A stretch of 64,000 nt of DNA from Sitta carolinensis (taxonomy: Eukaryota > Chordata > Aves > Passeriformes > Sittidae), in the NCBI GenBank assembly GCA_032173965.1, contig CM063283.1, positions 79,548,743-79,612,742 on the forward strand. Direction: 5' to 3'. Below, piece after piece: positions 46,745-61,536 of this stretch; the stretch's first letter is position 1, and each line of letters begins with the position of its first letter. Under the pieces are notes generated by a model, which was not told the DNA's origin, made no database searches, and was given only the letters and a program-made list of their open reading frames with translations. The position numbers were made by a program, and so were the translations under genes.

Positions 46745-49700
46745 CCTTCTCATTCTTCTCCTTTCTCACCTTGATATCCCAGTGTGATACAAGACCAAAT
46801 AAGAGTGGAAAGGTTTTTCTCACCTTTCCATTTGTTCTGAGCTGTCTCTGTGGAATAACACTGGAATTCTGGAATGATGCATTTGGGGACCACACTTAAA
46901 CTGGCACCTAAAACAAGATAAGGACATGTTCATGTGATTCTACAGACATTTGTTGCTCATCAGCAGTAAAAAATAAGCACAGTAATAGTTTACAAATACC
47001 ATCTTTCTCCAACAAGTCACTAGGTACTCCTCATACCACCCTTGCTCTGCCTGTTACAGCAGCTATGCTTGGAAGTAGGCTTCTCTTTGCTGCAGGATTG
47101 TCAGCAGTTGTCCCAGTTTCAGCATTCACAGATTCAGAGTGAGAGGAAAGGAATAGATGACTTGGACATACCTCTCTTAATCTTAACATATTTTGTCCCT
47201 AAAAATACAGCCTAAACTGGAGATGATATCCCTCCTGCCAAGATGAATTAGCAAGGGCTGCTCACACTTTCAATGAACCAAGAGTTAAAACATTTCATTG
47301 GCCTTTGAAATTCTTATCTAGACTTTAATTTGTCACTGACATACATGAATGTATATATATAAATGATTTTGGAGTAATGCCTGCATGACAGTGTGAGATA
47401 CTATAGGCATTGAGACTATCCTAATGTATTTTGCTTAGTGTGGCACTTTTTTTTTAACAAACTACTTGGGTTTGCTTACTTTTCCATCTGGCTCAGTGAC
47501 ATATTTCCAGGCAAAGATGAGAAGTAATCACTGAGAATTATCACATTAACCCTACATAATTCCTACACTAAATGACCACTGATCAAATCCAGTGAAAGCA
47601 AAATGTCTTACAATATATTGCCTACCTTTTTTCTTTACTCAGGACACATAAGGGATATCTTGTCTAACAGCTACTGTACATGAGAAGATCCAGGAGTCTT
47701 CTGAAAAAGACATTCTCCAAGACTGCTACTGTACCATCCTAATCATGGGTTCAAGATCTACAGCTCAAATCACTCACCTTTGACACCCATCAAGCTGTCT
47801 GGTCTTCTGCCAGATAATTCCTACAGCGAGTTTGATATTTATATAAATTCAGGGGCTCATCCCAAAATACAGGCTAGATGCAGCTGGCCCATTTTAGAAG
47901 ACAATTGGACTGATCATATATACCTGAACAGGCAACATCACTTGGCAGCAGTGCCAGAAGCTCTTTTAGTAAAGAATCCATCCAGGCTGCATAATGAAGA
48001 GATGTTCTGGCTTGACTGCTTACAGGACCACTGCAATATCAGGTATTTTAAGAGTAGTCATGGCCTGAATTGACACAAAAGTATCTCTCTCATTTTATTT
48101 TCTCTGTAAAATGTAAAAAAAAAAAATGTAAAAATCTATGTTCTACAAGAGAGAGTTATATGAAAGCAAGGCACTTGGACCATTGCCATGTTTTCTTTTG
48201 TGCTCCCTGTGGAAAAAAAAGAAAAAAACATTGCATCATATTTAACCAGAGAGTCTCCTCTTATAAAGAAATTTCCTTGTCTTATCTGTCCTTCTGGGAC
48301 TGTAATATGATCTAAATTAACCTTCAAATGTGATCTGGTTGTGTTATAAAATCACGGTTCTTCCCAGTAGATATCAAATTGAGACCATATTTTTCTGACC
48401 ATGCTTTTCTAAAGGCCCTGGAAAAATTGAGTTCAGGGCGGGAGGGATGCTACAGGCATTTTGGAGCAATCTGAAAAGGAAATAAAGGCAGAAAGAAATT
48501 GAAATTAAACGGAGCAAAATTACAGGGTAAGAGCTCATGAAAAGACAGCCTGTAGGAGAGAACTACAATCTAGGAAGTTTCAGGAACAGTAAAAATTGAG
48601 CAGAGGTCCAGAACTGGCCTTATCTGGCTTTTGCTGTGCTGTTAGAGAAGGATAGGCAATGTTTAAAAGTACACAGCTAATGTAAGCCTAGATTTGGGCA
48701 TAGGCATATGTCTAACTGTCATTGTAGATATCCCGTGAGTCTTTAGACATGGTTATCTATTGTTTCCAAGCAGACATTGCTTGAACTTGTGAAGTTAATA
48801 AAAGAAAAAACAAATGAACACAGATTTCTGAATTTCCTATGTTTATGAAAATGTACAATCTTTATCAGTGCATTGTGGAAAATTAAATTTACACTTAGTT
48901 GGGAAAAACAATTTGCATTTGGGATGCCTAGAAGGGAAGAATCCTTTTGTTATTGTTGTGTTATATAAAAAAAATAAAAACCATCTTGACACATTTATGA
49001 ATTTTTTCCTGTATTTCATGCATTCTGGAAAAACATCATGTAGTAGCTATCAAGACAGTGAACAAGTCTCTTGAAGAAAAGTATATATGCTGTGGAAAAA
49101 TTTCCATGTTTTGAGAGCTATTTTCCTTCAGGTGAGTAAATATCTAATGTGTGAAAATTTCATATAATAAATGAAGAAATGGTATTGATAAATTTATTAA
49201 TGGGATTCTAGGATGTGATGTATCAAATTATAAGAATTATTATTCATGAGCTTTTGAGTGATGTACTTTGACTCCTGAAAATGTGTGCCACTCCTTTCCA
49301 TGATTTGGGTAGGAGAGATTCCTGTGATCATAGTGTAAAATCCAAATTTTTAATTTCTGAATGAATAAATGAAAAATAAATAGTCTAGAAAATATATCTT
49401 CTAAGGAAGTAATTTTATGATCCATAGCAAAATAATTGAGGGCTACTGAGAAAATAGTAGCATTTTATATTCTTTTAGAAAGATGGTAGTTTTCATTGGA
49501 GATTGAATATGTGACCAGTAAGAACTGCATGCACATTTAGAAATTTAATTTTTGTTTTTTCACAAAAGAAGCATCAATACTTCTGTTTAATTTGCATAAG
49601 TGCTATGTTGGAAATTTAAAATTTAAAGTATTTAATTTCAACTTTTTTTGCATTTTATAATTTTATCTAAAAATGATGTGACATTTTGAAATTTGGCCAT

Positions 49701-52232
49701 TTTCATAGATAAAATCTTAAAAATATATTTCAATCTCTATTTAAATTAGTATTTTGCATTATGTAGTTAGATGTAAATTTTAGCTAGTAACAAATATATG
49801 CTGCATCCCTTTAAGGTTCAATATTGTTTTTCATCTTTTTCTTTCTTCAAAACGTATTAATTAATTACATGGCTAAATGGAACTCTAGTAAATTTCATTT
49901 TCTATCTGATAAAAAGCTCATTTCATCGAGTGGAATGTTACTATGTTTTCAAGCATTTTTTAAAAAACAACTCTTTATTTAAATCTATTCTATGATTCTA
50001 ATAAATTCTCTTTTTTCTTTCTTCTTTGGGTCATGTGTTGTATGTCCTACAATAACTTGTCTTAGAAAATCACCGTATCTTTTTCTCTCTTAAAAGAAAC
50101 CAGAACTCAGTGAGAGGTGAATCCTGCTTTGTGTGGGATGTGTTGTTTCTCTCTACATTCTTCTCTTGTGAATAATGCAGAACTGTCATCTCCTCACCTA
50201 TCCACCAATTTCACCCTTCCAATTTTCTTATTCAAATTATGGAAGAAATAATAATCTCAACAGTGGCTATAACATCATTTAGAAACATCAGAGAAATTGG
50301 TGCATTTCTGAATGATGTTTCTCCTTGCTGTACATGGCACATGGGGAAAAAAACATGCTCAGGACCACCTATTTCTTCCTCACTGGGTAGTTGTCTAATT
50401 TGCTGTGTGTATTATGTTCAATTAAAAGCAGAGTTGTAGCACAGTAAAAATTAACACTACCAAATGCAACAGAGGAACAAAAGTCAAAATTAATCGAAGA
50501 TTCTAAACATCAGTAACAGGACAAATTCTATCTCACCAAAGTTTTTTATGGAATTTTGTTTACTCTTCTTCTGCAAGCCATATAGCTTTTGGGGTTTCCA
50601 TTTAAAAAAATTAAAATATTTATTTATAGTTGGTTGCCATATAGTAAGTATTTTCCATATTGTTTTATTTCAGAAGAAAAAAGAGGTAAAAATATCACAA
50701 GAAGAAACAAGATTCAAGAGTATTATTAAGTAGACCTCAACCTTTTACTTAATACGTCCTTTTGAGGAACAAAACCAATGCAATATGAACAAATTAAACA
50801 ATTCAGTTTATAAAAGAATAAAATATTGTATCAGAGTAATAATTGCTGCCTCCTCAGCAATACATCTGTTTTAGATTTGCAGGTTGGGGATTTTGTGTGT
50901 CTTAGTAATTGTAGCCAGCAAATAGTTAGGGGTATTAGCCATATCTTGCCTATTCCCCCTTTCACCATTCCCTCACATGTTCAGATCTTGCATAACCAAA
51001 AATTAAAAAAAAAAAAAAAAAAAGACAGAAAACCCCATGGGTTTGAAAATATAAAGGATTTATAAAATATTCACAGATTTACTATTAAGACTTTATTTAA
51101 TTTGAAATCTCAATAAATTTAATGTATGAAATAAGTAAGAACTCGTACAAAATTGTGTTAATAAAAATTTTCCCTAGTTGACTAAGTTGCTATAATTGAA
51201 ATTTCATCTATGGGCAATGCATGTTTGATACAATTCATCAATATTCAGTTAAATGAATATATATTTGAAAAATACTTGTCACGTGGGCTCAAATTGTCAC
51301 ATACTGGGAGTGGCAGTGTGGTGCCATGCTATTTCCTTGGCAACACAAGGGTTATTCAAGTGAAGAAAATGAAGTCTGATTATATACCATGTATTTTATT
51401 TCTGAAAAACTACACTAGTATCATTAAAATGATGTCATTAGAAGGAGAAGTTTTTTTCAATGATTGATGGATAATTTTCCTTGAGTAACAGATATAATAT
51501 ATAGATGTAGCTATTTTTTAATGTGTGTAAAGTCCACGGAACAAAAATAATAGTATCTGAAAGCATTTATGTATGCTTATTTCTTTAAAAAGTCAAGTCT
51601 CTCGTGCCAACATTTTTGGAAAAGGAAAGCACAGTACAACCGAGTTCATAGCACTGAAAATAGATTTTCATAAATAGGTTTATATAGATATTTCTATCGA
51701 TTTACATATATTTTTATAATATCTATTTGGTGGTGATATTTACAACTTTAATGGTAAGTTTGGCTTTTAGACAAACATTAAAACCTTTTTATTCATTTTT
51801 TGCTTTATTGTTTTGATTTTATCCATGTGATTTACAGAGCTCCCAAAGTACTTGAAACTACTTTAGCGATCTGAACACCTTTGAATATGTCTTTGCTTAT
51901 GGAAAAAAAGCCTCAGAGCAGAATTACTTAGAAAACAAGTAATGATACCATGTTGGACAAATAATTGTCTCAGATATGTGAATATTATTTAGGTGTATTG
52001 CTTTTAATAAAGGATTTTTCTGCAAGAAAATCAGTTTTATTTTATCTGATGACTTTTTTAGAAGAGATTTTGACCTTTGTGATTTATTTCTTTGTGCATT
52101 TGTGGAGCAGTACTACAGAGGTGTGTGTGACAAATAAGTACTGCTTTGAAACTGCAAGCATAAACATGCCTAGATATTCCAAACAAATGAGGAATATAAC
52201 AGTGATCATGGAAAACATCATATACATGTCAA

Positions 52233-52237
<5 letters not shown>

Positions 52238-52270
<33 letters not shown>
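52238..52270 (+). repeat. Pure A33 tract
   Basis: The longest homopolymer in the window, preceded by GTCAAGATTT and followed by GAGTGACAAG. No identifiable retrosequence upstream. Confidence 0.9.
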
Positions 52271-52273
<3 letters not shown>

Positions 52274-55200
52274 TGACAAGACATCTGAACACAATTCACA
52301 TTTTGCCATCTACCCCCTGTTATTTAAACATGAGGGTGTTCAGAAATTACTAGCTACAGCTCAGCACTGGGCCAATGCTCAGTTATATGAGCAAAATAAC
52401 AACCTAGTCGAGTGAAGGCTCTCGGTACTCCAAGAATAAATTACCACATTGTGAAGAAAAATACTGATTGCTATTTATTCTGGATATATAGGATAAGGTT
52501 TTATATTTTCTGTATCATTCTAGACACTGGATGTTTTTGATGGAAGTGTAGAATCACATGATGCTGAAAGTATACTGTTCTCAAACCATTATCTACAGAC
52601 ATTCTTTTTCCTCAGTTTGTTTTTTGTGTTCAAATCTAGAACAAGATATGATAAACCTTTTCTACTCTCCCCCTCCTCTTCTCCCACTCCGAAATTTTTC
52701 ATAATTTATCTTTATTCGTAGTGACAACACATAAGTACAGAAAGAAAGAACAATGGCTTGGACTCATACTATCTCACTTGTGGTTTTAAAACTGACACAG
52801 TGTTAAGAAGCCTTATAATCCTAGAAAAGCCTCTAAAAGCAATTGAGAGCAGTAAGGATCTAAGTTGCTCTTGTGAGAGGTTTTGAGTATCCTCATAGGA
52901 TGTTTTTAGCGACTCAATCATCTTCAAAATGTTTTTAGGAGCTAGGTCATCACTTGGTAGCTTCAGACAAATGCCTAAAGCTGGCCATAAACTGGAATGA
53001 AACCAGGCCATGAGTTGGGTTGTCAAGTTTAGAATTGAAAACAATAAGATCATTCTGAAGTTTGTAGAGTTCTGTCTAATTATTTAGAGATTTAAATTAT
53101 TAAATTATTTAGTAATTTCCTGAATTACTAAATATCACTTCTTCATTCCAAAACAAACAAGAAATCCTGAAAACATTTGAAGAGTTGTTACAAGTGACAC
53201 AATGATATAACAGAAAATTGTCTCAGGAGTCACATTCTTTACTAAAATCTGGCCTGTAAAATGACTCTATTAATGTTCATTGATTACAATTTTTGTCAGG
53301 TTTTTTAATTTAGTATTGAGTTTACTAATGTCTTTTTATTTATTTTAGAACTGCAATTGATCAAATGTTAATGTAACAGGCCATATTATCACTTTGTTGG
53401 TTTTGTTTTTTTTTTAATTCTAACTAGTAGATAGTGGGAACATTCCACTACACATCTTCAGTCTATGCTTCTGACATTCCACGTGTTCTGAAACACAAAT
53501 TTTTGCCAGCTTCCATGCTTCAAGCCTGACCTCTACAAAGAAAAATACATCCATGTGTTTCAACAGATTGTGGTACCGTTACATATGATAAGATAAAGGA
53601 ATAAATTGCAGTCAGTATAATGTCCAATAGAAAAAAAAATATATTTCCTTTCATCTAGTAACAACATTGAAACAAAGTACAATCTAAATATGCAACTTCA
53701 TAAAAAAGGTACAGAAGACTAAATGTCCTCCCAGTATTCTGCCAGTATAAATGTTTACCAGAAAACATTTGCATTAGAGATTCTGTGTTGTCATATGGAA
53801 ACAAAGTTCTTCAAATTAGAAGCTCATTCTTAGATTTCCTCTACACACAAAAGTGATAGGTGATTTCGAAATATTCCATGTCAGAGAAACTTCTGATTTA
53901 AAAAAGAAGATAAACACCTAAAATTTTATCTAAGGGATGTGATTCATGTTAAAGGTAAGTGGTCATACCTTTGGTCAAAATTTTTGCAGTGTGTTTTGTC
54001 TTGACCACACACAAATGTAACCGCTTTTAAAATACCCTGGTCATATCCAAAATGGCAACTACTACGTGATTCCTTTGCTATCCACTTCTAGGAAAAGTAC
54101 CTTACCTTTCAAATGTTTAAAATATGCTATGATAGTAATCAAAGTCATTGAATGTGAGTAAAAAGAGTAGGCTACAAAATGTGCATCTTGATTTGTTTTC
54201 TCTAATTGTGCTAATATTATAGACCACCTGTGTTTCAATTAGCTCTTCAGAAAGGTGTTTACCTGTGGAGCATATAATTTACAACAGGAGATGTAAATTT
54301 CAGTCATCAAGTGATCTGCACTAGGGACCATTTTGATTTTCAGTCATATTTTTTAATTACTCTATCTAATTATTTTATTTTCAGGCGGTTTTGTTTGACA
54401 AAATATAGTCTCTTTTTACAAAATGTTAAAAGGGGAAACTTAAATCTTACTTTAGATAATTTATATGTTAGGGACCTAAAAATACATAGCTAGAGCTTTA
54501 ATTTAGCTAGATACAAATATAACAGCTTTTTGTCTCCTTTCATTTTGGAGGTCATCTTCTTCAAATTATAATGAGGTATCTGAAGATATTTATTGTAGGT
54601 ATGATTTAAGTATGATCCACCCCTGTTAATTGTTTTAAGAAGGGACGTAACTTTTAGCAACATTCTAATTTTGTTGTTTTGGTGTTGATGACTAAATATT
54701 TATCATTCTGTCTGTCTAATTTTAATGTCCCCATAATGTAAATTGTATTTATAGCTTATATAAAGGTATACAACTGATACGTAACCAGAAAATGATGATT
54801 TGAAAATTTATAGAAATGGGGGGGGTGGGGAAGAGGTTATCTGTACATTTTTATTTTTCTTCATATGAATTTGAATTTTTGAGAATGAGAACAGAGAATA
54901 AGGGGAGAGAGAGGAAATAGGCATGTTCAACACAACAAAATAATGTTTCAGTTTCTGTTTTGTTTGGGAAAGGATAGAGAATTTATTTTCCTGTACATTT
55001 GCTAGACCAATGCCTATATTAGCAGAAAAATAAAATGTTAGCCACCTAAAGACAAGTTTGTATCAACCTAGATAAAGGGTCATTTGTGCACTGTCTATTG
55101 ACTTTTGCAAGACAAGAATATTAACTGACCCTGTAAAAATACCAGTTTCAAGATTCTGTACTCAAAAGATACCATGATTTGAGGTTGTGTGAGGAAGTCC

Positions 55201-55875
55201 TGTAGAAGGCCATCATAGGTTTGCATCTGATGCTTACTTGCTTAATAAATATGCTAGAAATAAACAGGGACTGGTCTAAAACTTGTCTTATTGCCATTTG
55301 AATTTTTATTGGACACTTTTGAAGAGGTCTGACACTTCTTACTGATGGGAACCTTACCCGAAACCTTGTTTCAGCTAAATAGTGACTCTTAATCTGATAC
55401 TCAAATTAATTTGGCGAACTTCACAGGGAAAAGTAGGAAACTGGAAATCCAGACCTGCATTAGCTGTTGTCTTAGCCAAATACCACTCTGATGTGCTACT
55501 ACTTCATAACTATTTTACTTTTTTGAAAATGATTTCACAGAATAAAGAGCTGTGTTACATCTGACCTCAATTCTGCCTGCTTTATCTAGTTGTTTTATTG
55601 CAAGATTTTGTAAAACAAACCAAAATAATACCAAAAAGGTTGGGAAAAAAAAAAAAAAAGGAGAAATTAAAGAATATATAACTTATCTATTAAATGTCTA
55701 AAGCATATTATATTCTATAGCTCTACACAATCCTGTGGAGGTGTTTATGTAAATTATTAAAATAATAATAACAGAAAGCAGTTCAGCTATTTGAGCAATG
55801 TTAATTATTTCCACTATCTTCCTGTCAACATTATTACACTCTATTTCTCCTTCTTCATGAACAGATAGGGAAGGA

Positions 55876-55896
55876 AAGAGAGAGAGAGAGAGAGAG
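55876..55896 (+). repeat. (AG)n dinucleotide microsatellite
   Basis: About ten uninterrupted AG units within a purine-rich patch. Confidence 0.9.
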
Positions 55897-56776
55897 TCTG
55901 AGAAAAAAAACCAAAACTCTGCTATATTCTAAGCTGACACAATTTTATGCATTTTCTTTCATAACACAAAATTATTGGGTGTCAAATGACCTGCTAAACA
56001 AAAAAGATAAGCAAGCCACTTAGGTATAGTTAATAGAGTGTTAACTAAAACTCCAGCAAACTGTTACAGTTCACCAGCTTAGTGACACCATGTAGGAAAC
56101 AATACTCCATGACCCTTAATTAACATTATAAAATAGCTTCACATGTTTTGGAGATTATAATTGCAAGATTTTACAAAGACTAAAGTGGTTAAAACTTACT
56201 GTGCATTGCTGTGTACTGCATATATAGGTTAATAAGATGTAACAGGGAAAACATTACGAGTCCCAATTACAGAACAAAAACTACCTTTTCTGTTCACGAT
56301 GAGTGTTCTCCATAGACCTTTAAATTTTATTTAAAGGCTAATTTCTGCTCAACAGCTTCTTCTAGGTTTTATAGTAGGCTGATACTCATGCATCGTATTA
56401 CATTTTGAGACTAACAGGTATTATTTAAAATAAAATGAGCATTTCTACTGATTTCTCTGTGCATTATAAGAGTCATGTACTTAAATTATTATTAGGTGAA
56501 AATACGATTTTGTATAAATAATTTGAGATTTTAATGTATGAGTTCCTTATTCTAAGTATTTATGTGTGTGAGTGGAGGGGAGAAAACTCAGATTATTTCT
56601 AATTTTAATCCAGAGTCTGTACTGTTGTTAGAGATCTACTACTGCAAAAGATGATATGTATATCACTTCAATTAATTATTACATTTTCAGTAACATGAAA
56701 AGACATTGTTTATTGCATGCATGAAGACCAGGAATTCAAAAACCAGGAGAAACTAAGCTAACAAAATAAGTGATTA

Positions 56777-57060
56777 TCAGTCTCTTCTCCCAAGTAACAA
56801 GAGATAGGATAAGACAAAATTACCTTTATTATTGGATATTGGGAAAAAAATCTTCCCTTAAAGTTTTGTCAAATACTGAAAGAGTTATCAATGGAAGCAG
56901 AGGAGTCTTCATCCCTGGAGATATTTAAAACACATGTAAGGGGGACTCTTAGGAACACGGTTTAATGGTGGACTTGGCAGTGTTGGAAGTGTTTGGACTT
57001 GATATCTTCTCTGATATCTAAGGACAGATGCCTTTTCCAATTTAAATTATTTTATGATTT
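56777..57060 (+). mobile_element. CR1 LINE, 3'-end fragment
   Basis: Plus-strand CR1 3' UTR: TCTTCTCCCAAGTAACAAGA, GAGATATTTAAAACACATG, GGAACACGGTTTAATGGTGG, then CCTTTTCCAATTTAAATTAT and TTTATGATT at the end. It is 5'-truncated and diverged. It faces the next CR1, which starts about 320 bases away on the other strand. Confidence 0.88.
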
Positions 57061-57383
57061 ATTATCAAGAATTAATCTTCTGAAAATTTATTTGCTATGT
57101 CTTAAAATTTAGATTATTTAAGTTATATTAAATACTTGTAAAAAGCAATTCAACCCAAAATGGATATTTCCAGATGTCTGATGGTTCCCCTTTGTAGGTT
57201 CTTGTCCTTCTGATGTCCTAAAGAAAGCCTAGAGAGAATAATTTAGATTTACAGACAAGTTCTCAGGCATCATAGGAAGTCCAAATAAAGTCACTTTCCA
57301 TGCAAAATCAAGTTGATGTTTTCAGATGCAAAAAGACATTTGCCAATGCCTGGGTACGTACAGTGAGTCTGCTTCTCAGGATG
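57061..57383. other. Spacer between two convergent CR1 copies
   Basis: About 320 AT-rich bases with no feature recognised. Confidence 0.5.
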
Positions 57384-58103
57384 ACAGAATGGGTAAGGTT
57401 GGAAGTAGCCAACCTTAATCTGATAATCTGGTAATCAGATCCAACCCTCCTTCTCATCCCAGATTTCATGGCGCAGGATTGTGTTCAGGTGGTCCTTGAA
57501 CATCTCCTGTGAGAGACCCTCTAAGGCCAATCTGTTCCAGTGCTCAGTCACCTACAAAGTAAAAAATCTCTTCCTCATATCCAGGTGGAAATTTCTTGTC
57601 ATCAGTTTCTGCCTGTTGCTTCTTGAGCTATTGCTCGGCACCACGGAGCAAAGCTTGGCTCCACCCTCTTGGCATTGTCTCTTCAGAATCTGACAGATAT
57701 TGATAGAGTCCCCTCCCAGCCATCTCTTCTCAAGGCTGGACAGGTCCCCTGGACAGGGTATTTCAGCCTTTCCTCATAAGAGAGATGCCCCATCATCTTT
57801 GTCTCATCTGCTGCACATTGTCCAGAAGGTCCAAGTCCATTTTGTGCTGAGGAGCCCAGAACTGGACACTGCAGATGTGGCCTCACCAGGTCTGAGCAGA
57901 GGGCAGGATAACATCCCTCAGCCTACTGTCAATGCTCTTCCTAATGCACCTCAGGGCATTGTTAGCCTTCTTGGCCCCAAGGGCACTTCTGGTTCCTGGA
58001 CACGTTGTTGTGCACCAGAACCCAGGGTCCTTCTCCTCAAAGCTGCTTTCAAGCACGTCAGCCCTCAGCCTGTATTGGCACATAGGGTTATTGTTCCCCA
58101 GAA
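57384..58103 (-). mobile_element. CR1 LINE fragment with decayed reverse-transcriptase end
   Basis: Complement of a CR1 3' region and the C-terminal part of its reverse-transcriptase protein. On the minus strand, frames at 58083-57883 and 57886-57683 keep recognisable pieces such as the LGAKKANNALRCIRKS, RDVILPS and LSYEERL segments, but in different frames, so the gene is broken. The 3' end (ACAGAATGGGTAAGGTTGG) is followed by an odd duplicated-looking block with AATCTGATAATCTGGTAATC near 57416-57435. The apparent 187-codon plus-strand frame (57700-58263) is only the antisense of this copy. Confidence 0.92.
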
Positions 58104-61100
58104 TCCAAGATCTTATGGATTTCCTGAATATATACTACTCAGGAGATACATTTTATTTTCTCTGGTTCGTATTAGTCAAAGTGACGTCACTCTACATTAT
58201 TCACAGGTTTATATAAACAAGGACCAAAGCTCAAAAATGGACCCTTGGGAAGAGGACAATTAAAATAATAGCTTTAACAAGTAGCTACTCTAGCAAAACA
58301 AATAATAATATCTGATTGAATTTCTGTTGGATCTATCCCAATCTTTTATATAACAGCTGTGGACCAGTATGCTGTGGTAGTGTTTTCCTTTGCAGACGTT
58401 TTGTTTGAGTAACAAATAGATATTTTACATGTTATGTTGCTACTTAATAGGTTTCCAATAATAGCGGGCCACTTTCTAACAAGTAGCACATTTAATCATA
58501 ATTTTTGCAGTTATATGTGTTGTAACTGGCCACAAGTTATAGATGTTAAAAGCACTTTATATGTGCTCTATGAAATGTACTAGTATTATGTATTTTACCT
58601 ATCCTTTACCCCTCCAGCACTTTGCATCACCATTTCAATATTTTAAATTGGATTAATTAAGGAAGTATTTCTGAAAGCACCTGAAGAATCATTATTAACA
58701 TACAACTGAAGCCCATGAGAAATACTCTCTCTGATCTCTTTTCTGAAGGTCTGTAACATAGTTGTGGAAGAGTGATGGACCTCCCAGCCAGGCATGAAAG
58801 TCTTGCAACAAGAGAACAAGTCCCTACCAAGTCAGAAATCTGATGGCTGCATGAAAGGAACTCAGATGCATCTATACCTGTCTGTGAGAGCAGTTTGGAG
58901 CTTGTGCAAGTAAGTGCTTTATTTTTCTACTAACTGAACAGCAATGAATGAGGTCCTGTATTTGTTAAATCATTGCCATCTGTGTTATATTTCCTCCCAT
59001 CCTCCTCAGCGCAAGCATGTTTTGATATTATTCTACTCTGACACACACACTTTTCTTTTTAGTTTTAATTACTTTATTCTGTTTGCCATATGAGAAAAAG
59101 GACCAACCACTTTTTACATAGATGATGCTTAGCACCTATAAAAGTTTAAGTATATTGATTTCTATACATCTTCAGTCTGGAAACTTTATGCTAGTAAAGA
59201 GGTTATGCTAATAAACTTTAACAATTTTATTAATAATGCTTTAGTCAGCTGCCTGGAAAATCCAAAAGTATGAGCTTATTATAAATGTTAGAAGATTAGC
59301 TAGATCAAGTCATTACTTTATTAATCTAACCAGTCTCAAATTACGAATGTAAAATGTTACATATATTTTGGTTAAATATAGACTGGTATACTGTAAGAGA
59401 GAGATGACATTTCTGTCTAGTTTCATAGATATTCATACTGTTAATCATAGATTTCATTCAATTCATCCTACATCGACTATATTAACACCAACCCCAGAGC
59501 TAGACTTGTCCAGAAGAAATCAGTCCATTCGTGATGTTTAGAATCAATAGGCCACTAAGTTAAGTAACTGTTTGCCTGCATATGCTCTTTACAATGGATA
59601 TTTATAATGTGTTTCTGGATAATTAGTTTTCTGTTCGCCCTGCCTGGGACAAAGACATGCAATGGAATGAGATAGTGTAGAAACAGTATATCAGAGAGAG
59701 AAAACTTTTACTGATCACTGGAGGAAAGACATTATTTCAGTGAATATCGAGGGAAGGGGAATAGATAGGAGTGTTTTTAACCAAGGTCCTCCTGGTTAGT
59801 CACAGAAGACAGGCTGAAAGAGCTTGTCTCATTCTGTGGGAGAAGGGATATAACCTTACATCCTGTAGATTTCCAGAAGTGTAGGAAGATAAAGTACCTC
59901 TGCACAGCCTAAGGTGGTCATTTGGAATTTATTTCAAACTTAAGTCAATCAGATTGGGTCTGACCTGCTCTTGGGATTTTCTCTAAAAGCATGAATCTGG
60001 ATAAAGTAGTGGTAACTGTGTAATAAATGAATTCTCTGCTGGAAGTGTTCAGGTGTTCCCAAAAGGACATAATTGCATTTCTTCTGATCTTCTATTTCCC
60101 TCCACTCTTCGAACCTAACTTTTGCAATGATGAATAATGAAATGATGAATAAATACAATGGAAGGAAAGGAGAAAGAATGGAATAAGGCAATTCAAAATG
60201 TCTGTCTATGACAGAGTTCTTAAGCAAACAGGTTAGAAAATGTCCTTCCATGTCTGAATTCACATTGTTAGTCTGACACTGACTTTATCATATTAGAAAT
60301 GTTTATATACCAAAATAATTAAATAGTTTATCAGTCTAAACTATTATTAGACTGTGTATTTCTTCTATTAGTCCAAACCCATATTTTATCTTTTAGAGAA
60401 TAATTTTAGCCACTAGTAAGAATTTCAATTCCATTTAATGAGCATTTTTAATCAAGAGCAATATGTTATTATGGCAGCAGGATCTTTATTTTTAGCCAAG
60501 AAGGCCAGATTGCTTAGAGGAAGAGATTCGGCTGGAAAGCCTTCATGTTTTTAAAATCTAAACATCATGTGCTTCAGTATATGCAACAACTGGCTAATTT
60601 CATTCCTCCCTTACCTCGTTCCCTCTTCCTCCCTTTCTTTCTTTCCCCCTGCATTTTTGCCTTCCTCACTTCTTTTCACATGATGGAGCTTAGTAATTCC
60701 TTTTTCTCATCTTTCAGAATCACCAAGAATACTTCAAAATATAAGAATTGGCAAGTACAACACTCTTAAAATCTCTATAGGCTGATTTTATTTCAAACTG
60801 AAGTCAAGTGCATTAATCTACATCCTGGTTTTAAAGCCATACAAAACAAGAGAAGCGTTCTTTTCTCCTCTTGCCTTCGCTTCTCCCCAGAGCATGAAAT
60901 TATTGTGAAATGTTGCATAAACTGGAAAGACAATTTCCATCAAGTGCAGTATAGCTAAATATAGAAATAAATCAAGTTTATGCTGCACCAGAAATACACA
61001 GCTAAATTCATCAAACTCTGTCCAAAACCTTAAAATTGAAGAATACATATGTTGCCAAGATATATCTTAATATTCAATCTTAATTCATATTTCCTTTCCT

Positions 61101-61536
61101 TGTAGTTCTGCGGTCACTATCTAAACATATGTAGACATTCCCTTTTCCAGACAAAAAAAGAGTTCCTCTCTCCCTCACGCCTAAGAGTCTCATAAGTGTA
61201 CTAGCTTAAACAGAAAGAAAATGTTCAAGAACATACTGACTTTTCAATAATTCGAGCTAACTGTCTACAGAAAAATAGAAACCAATATAGTGGTAGTGGT
61301 AAACAAAAACATTTTAATTACCGGAGGTTTACAATAGCTCTTCACATAAAAGAAAAAAAACCAAAATGTATATGTACTGTTAATGTCCCCCTTAACAAAC
61401 TGGATACCTGCATGTCTAACTAAGGAAAACTAGTAACCCATAGTTAGTTCCTCAAAATTTAGTTTTTCTGTACCTTACAACTCCTGCAGAAATTTGTAGT
61501 CCCCTATAAACCTTGTGTAATGAAAACTAATCAGAC
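58104..61536. other. AT-rich non-coding stretch, no gene seen
   Basis: No gene or repeat recognised. The patch at about 59200-59290 is rich in ATTA/TAAT motifs next to a CAGCTG E-box and could be a regulatory element, but this is only an impression. Confidence 0.6.

Larger units (their letters stand above)
46750..56776. other. AT-rich non-coding stretch, no gene seen
   Basis: Ten kilobases with no recognised gene, CR1 or LTR. Simple repeats: A19 at 51005-51023, A15 at 55645-55659, and the tracts listed separately. The 97-codon frame at 47780-48073 has no motif I recognise. Confidence 0.6.

Noticed and set aside
47780..48073. 97-codon plus-strand frame considered as a gene or exon
   Set aside because: No recognised domain; flanking splice sites are not convincing; no neighbouring exon-like frame.
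52238..52270. A33 (and A31, A26 elsewhere) as tails of processed pseudogenes
   Set aside because: No parent-like sequence or flanking duplication was recognised upstream of any of them.
57700..58263. 187-codon plus-strand frame
   Set aside because: Antisense of a minus-strand CR1 whose own broken frames show recognisable polymerase remnants.
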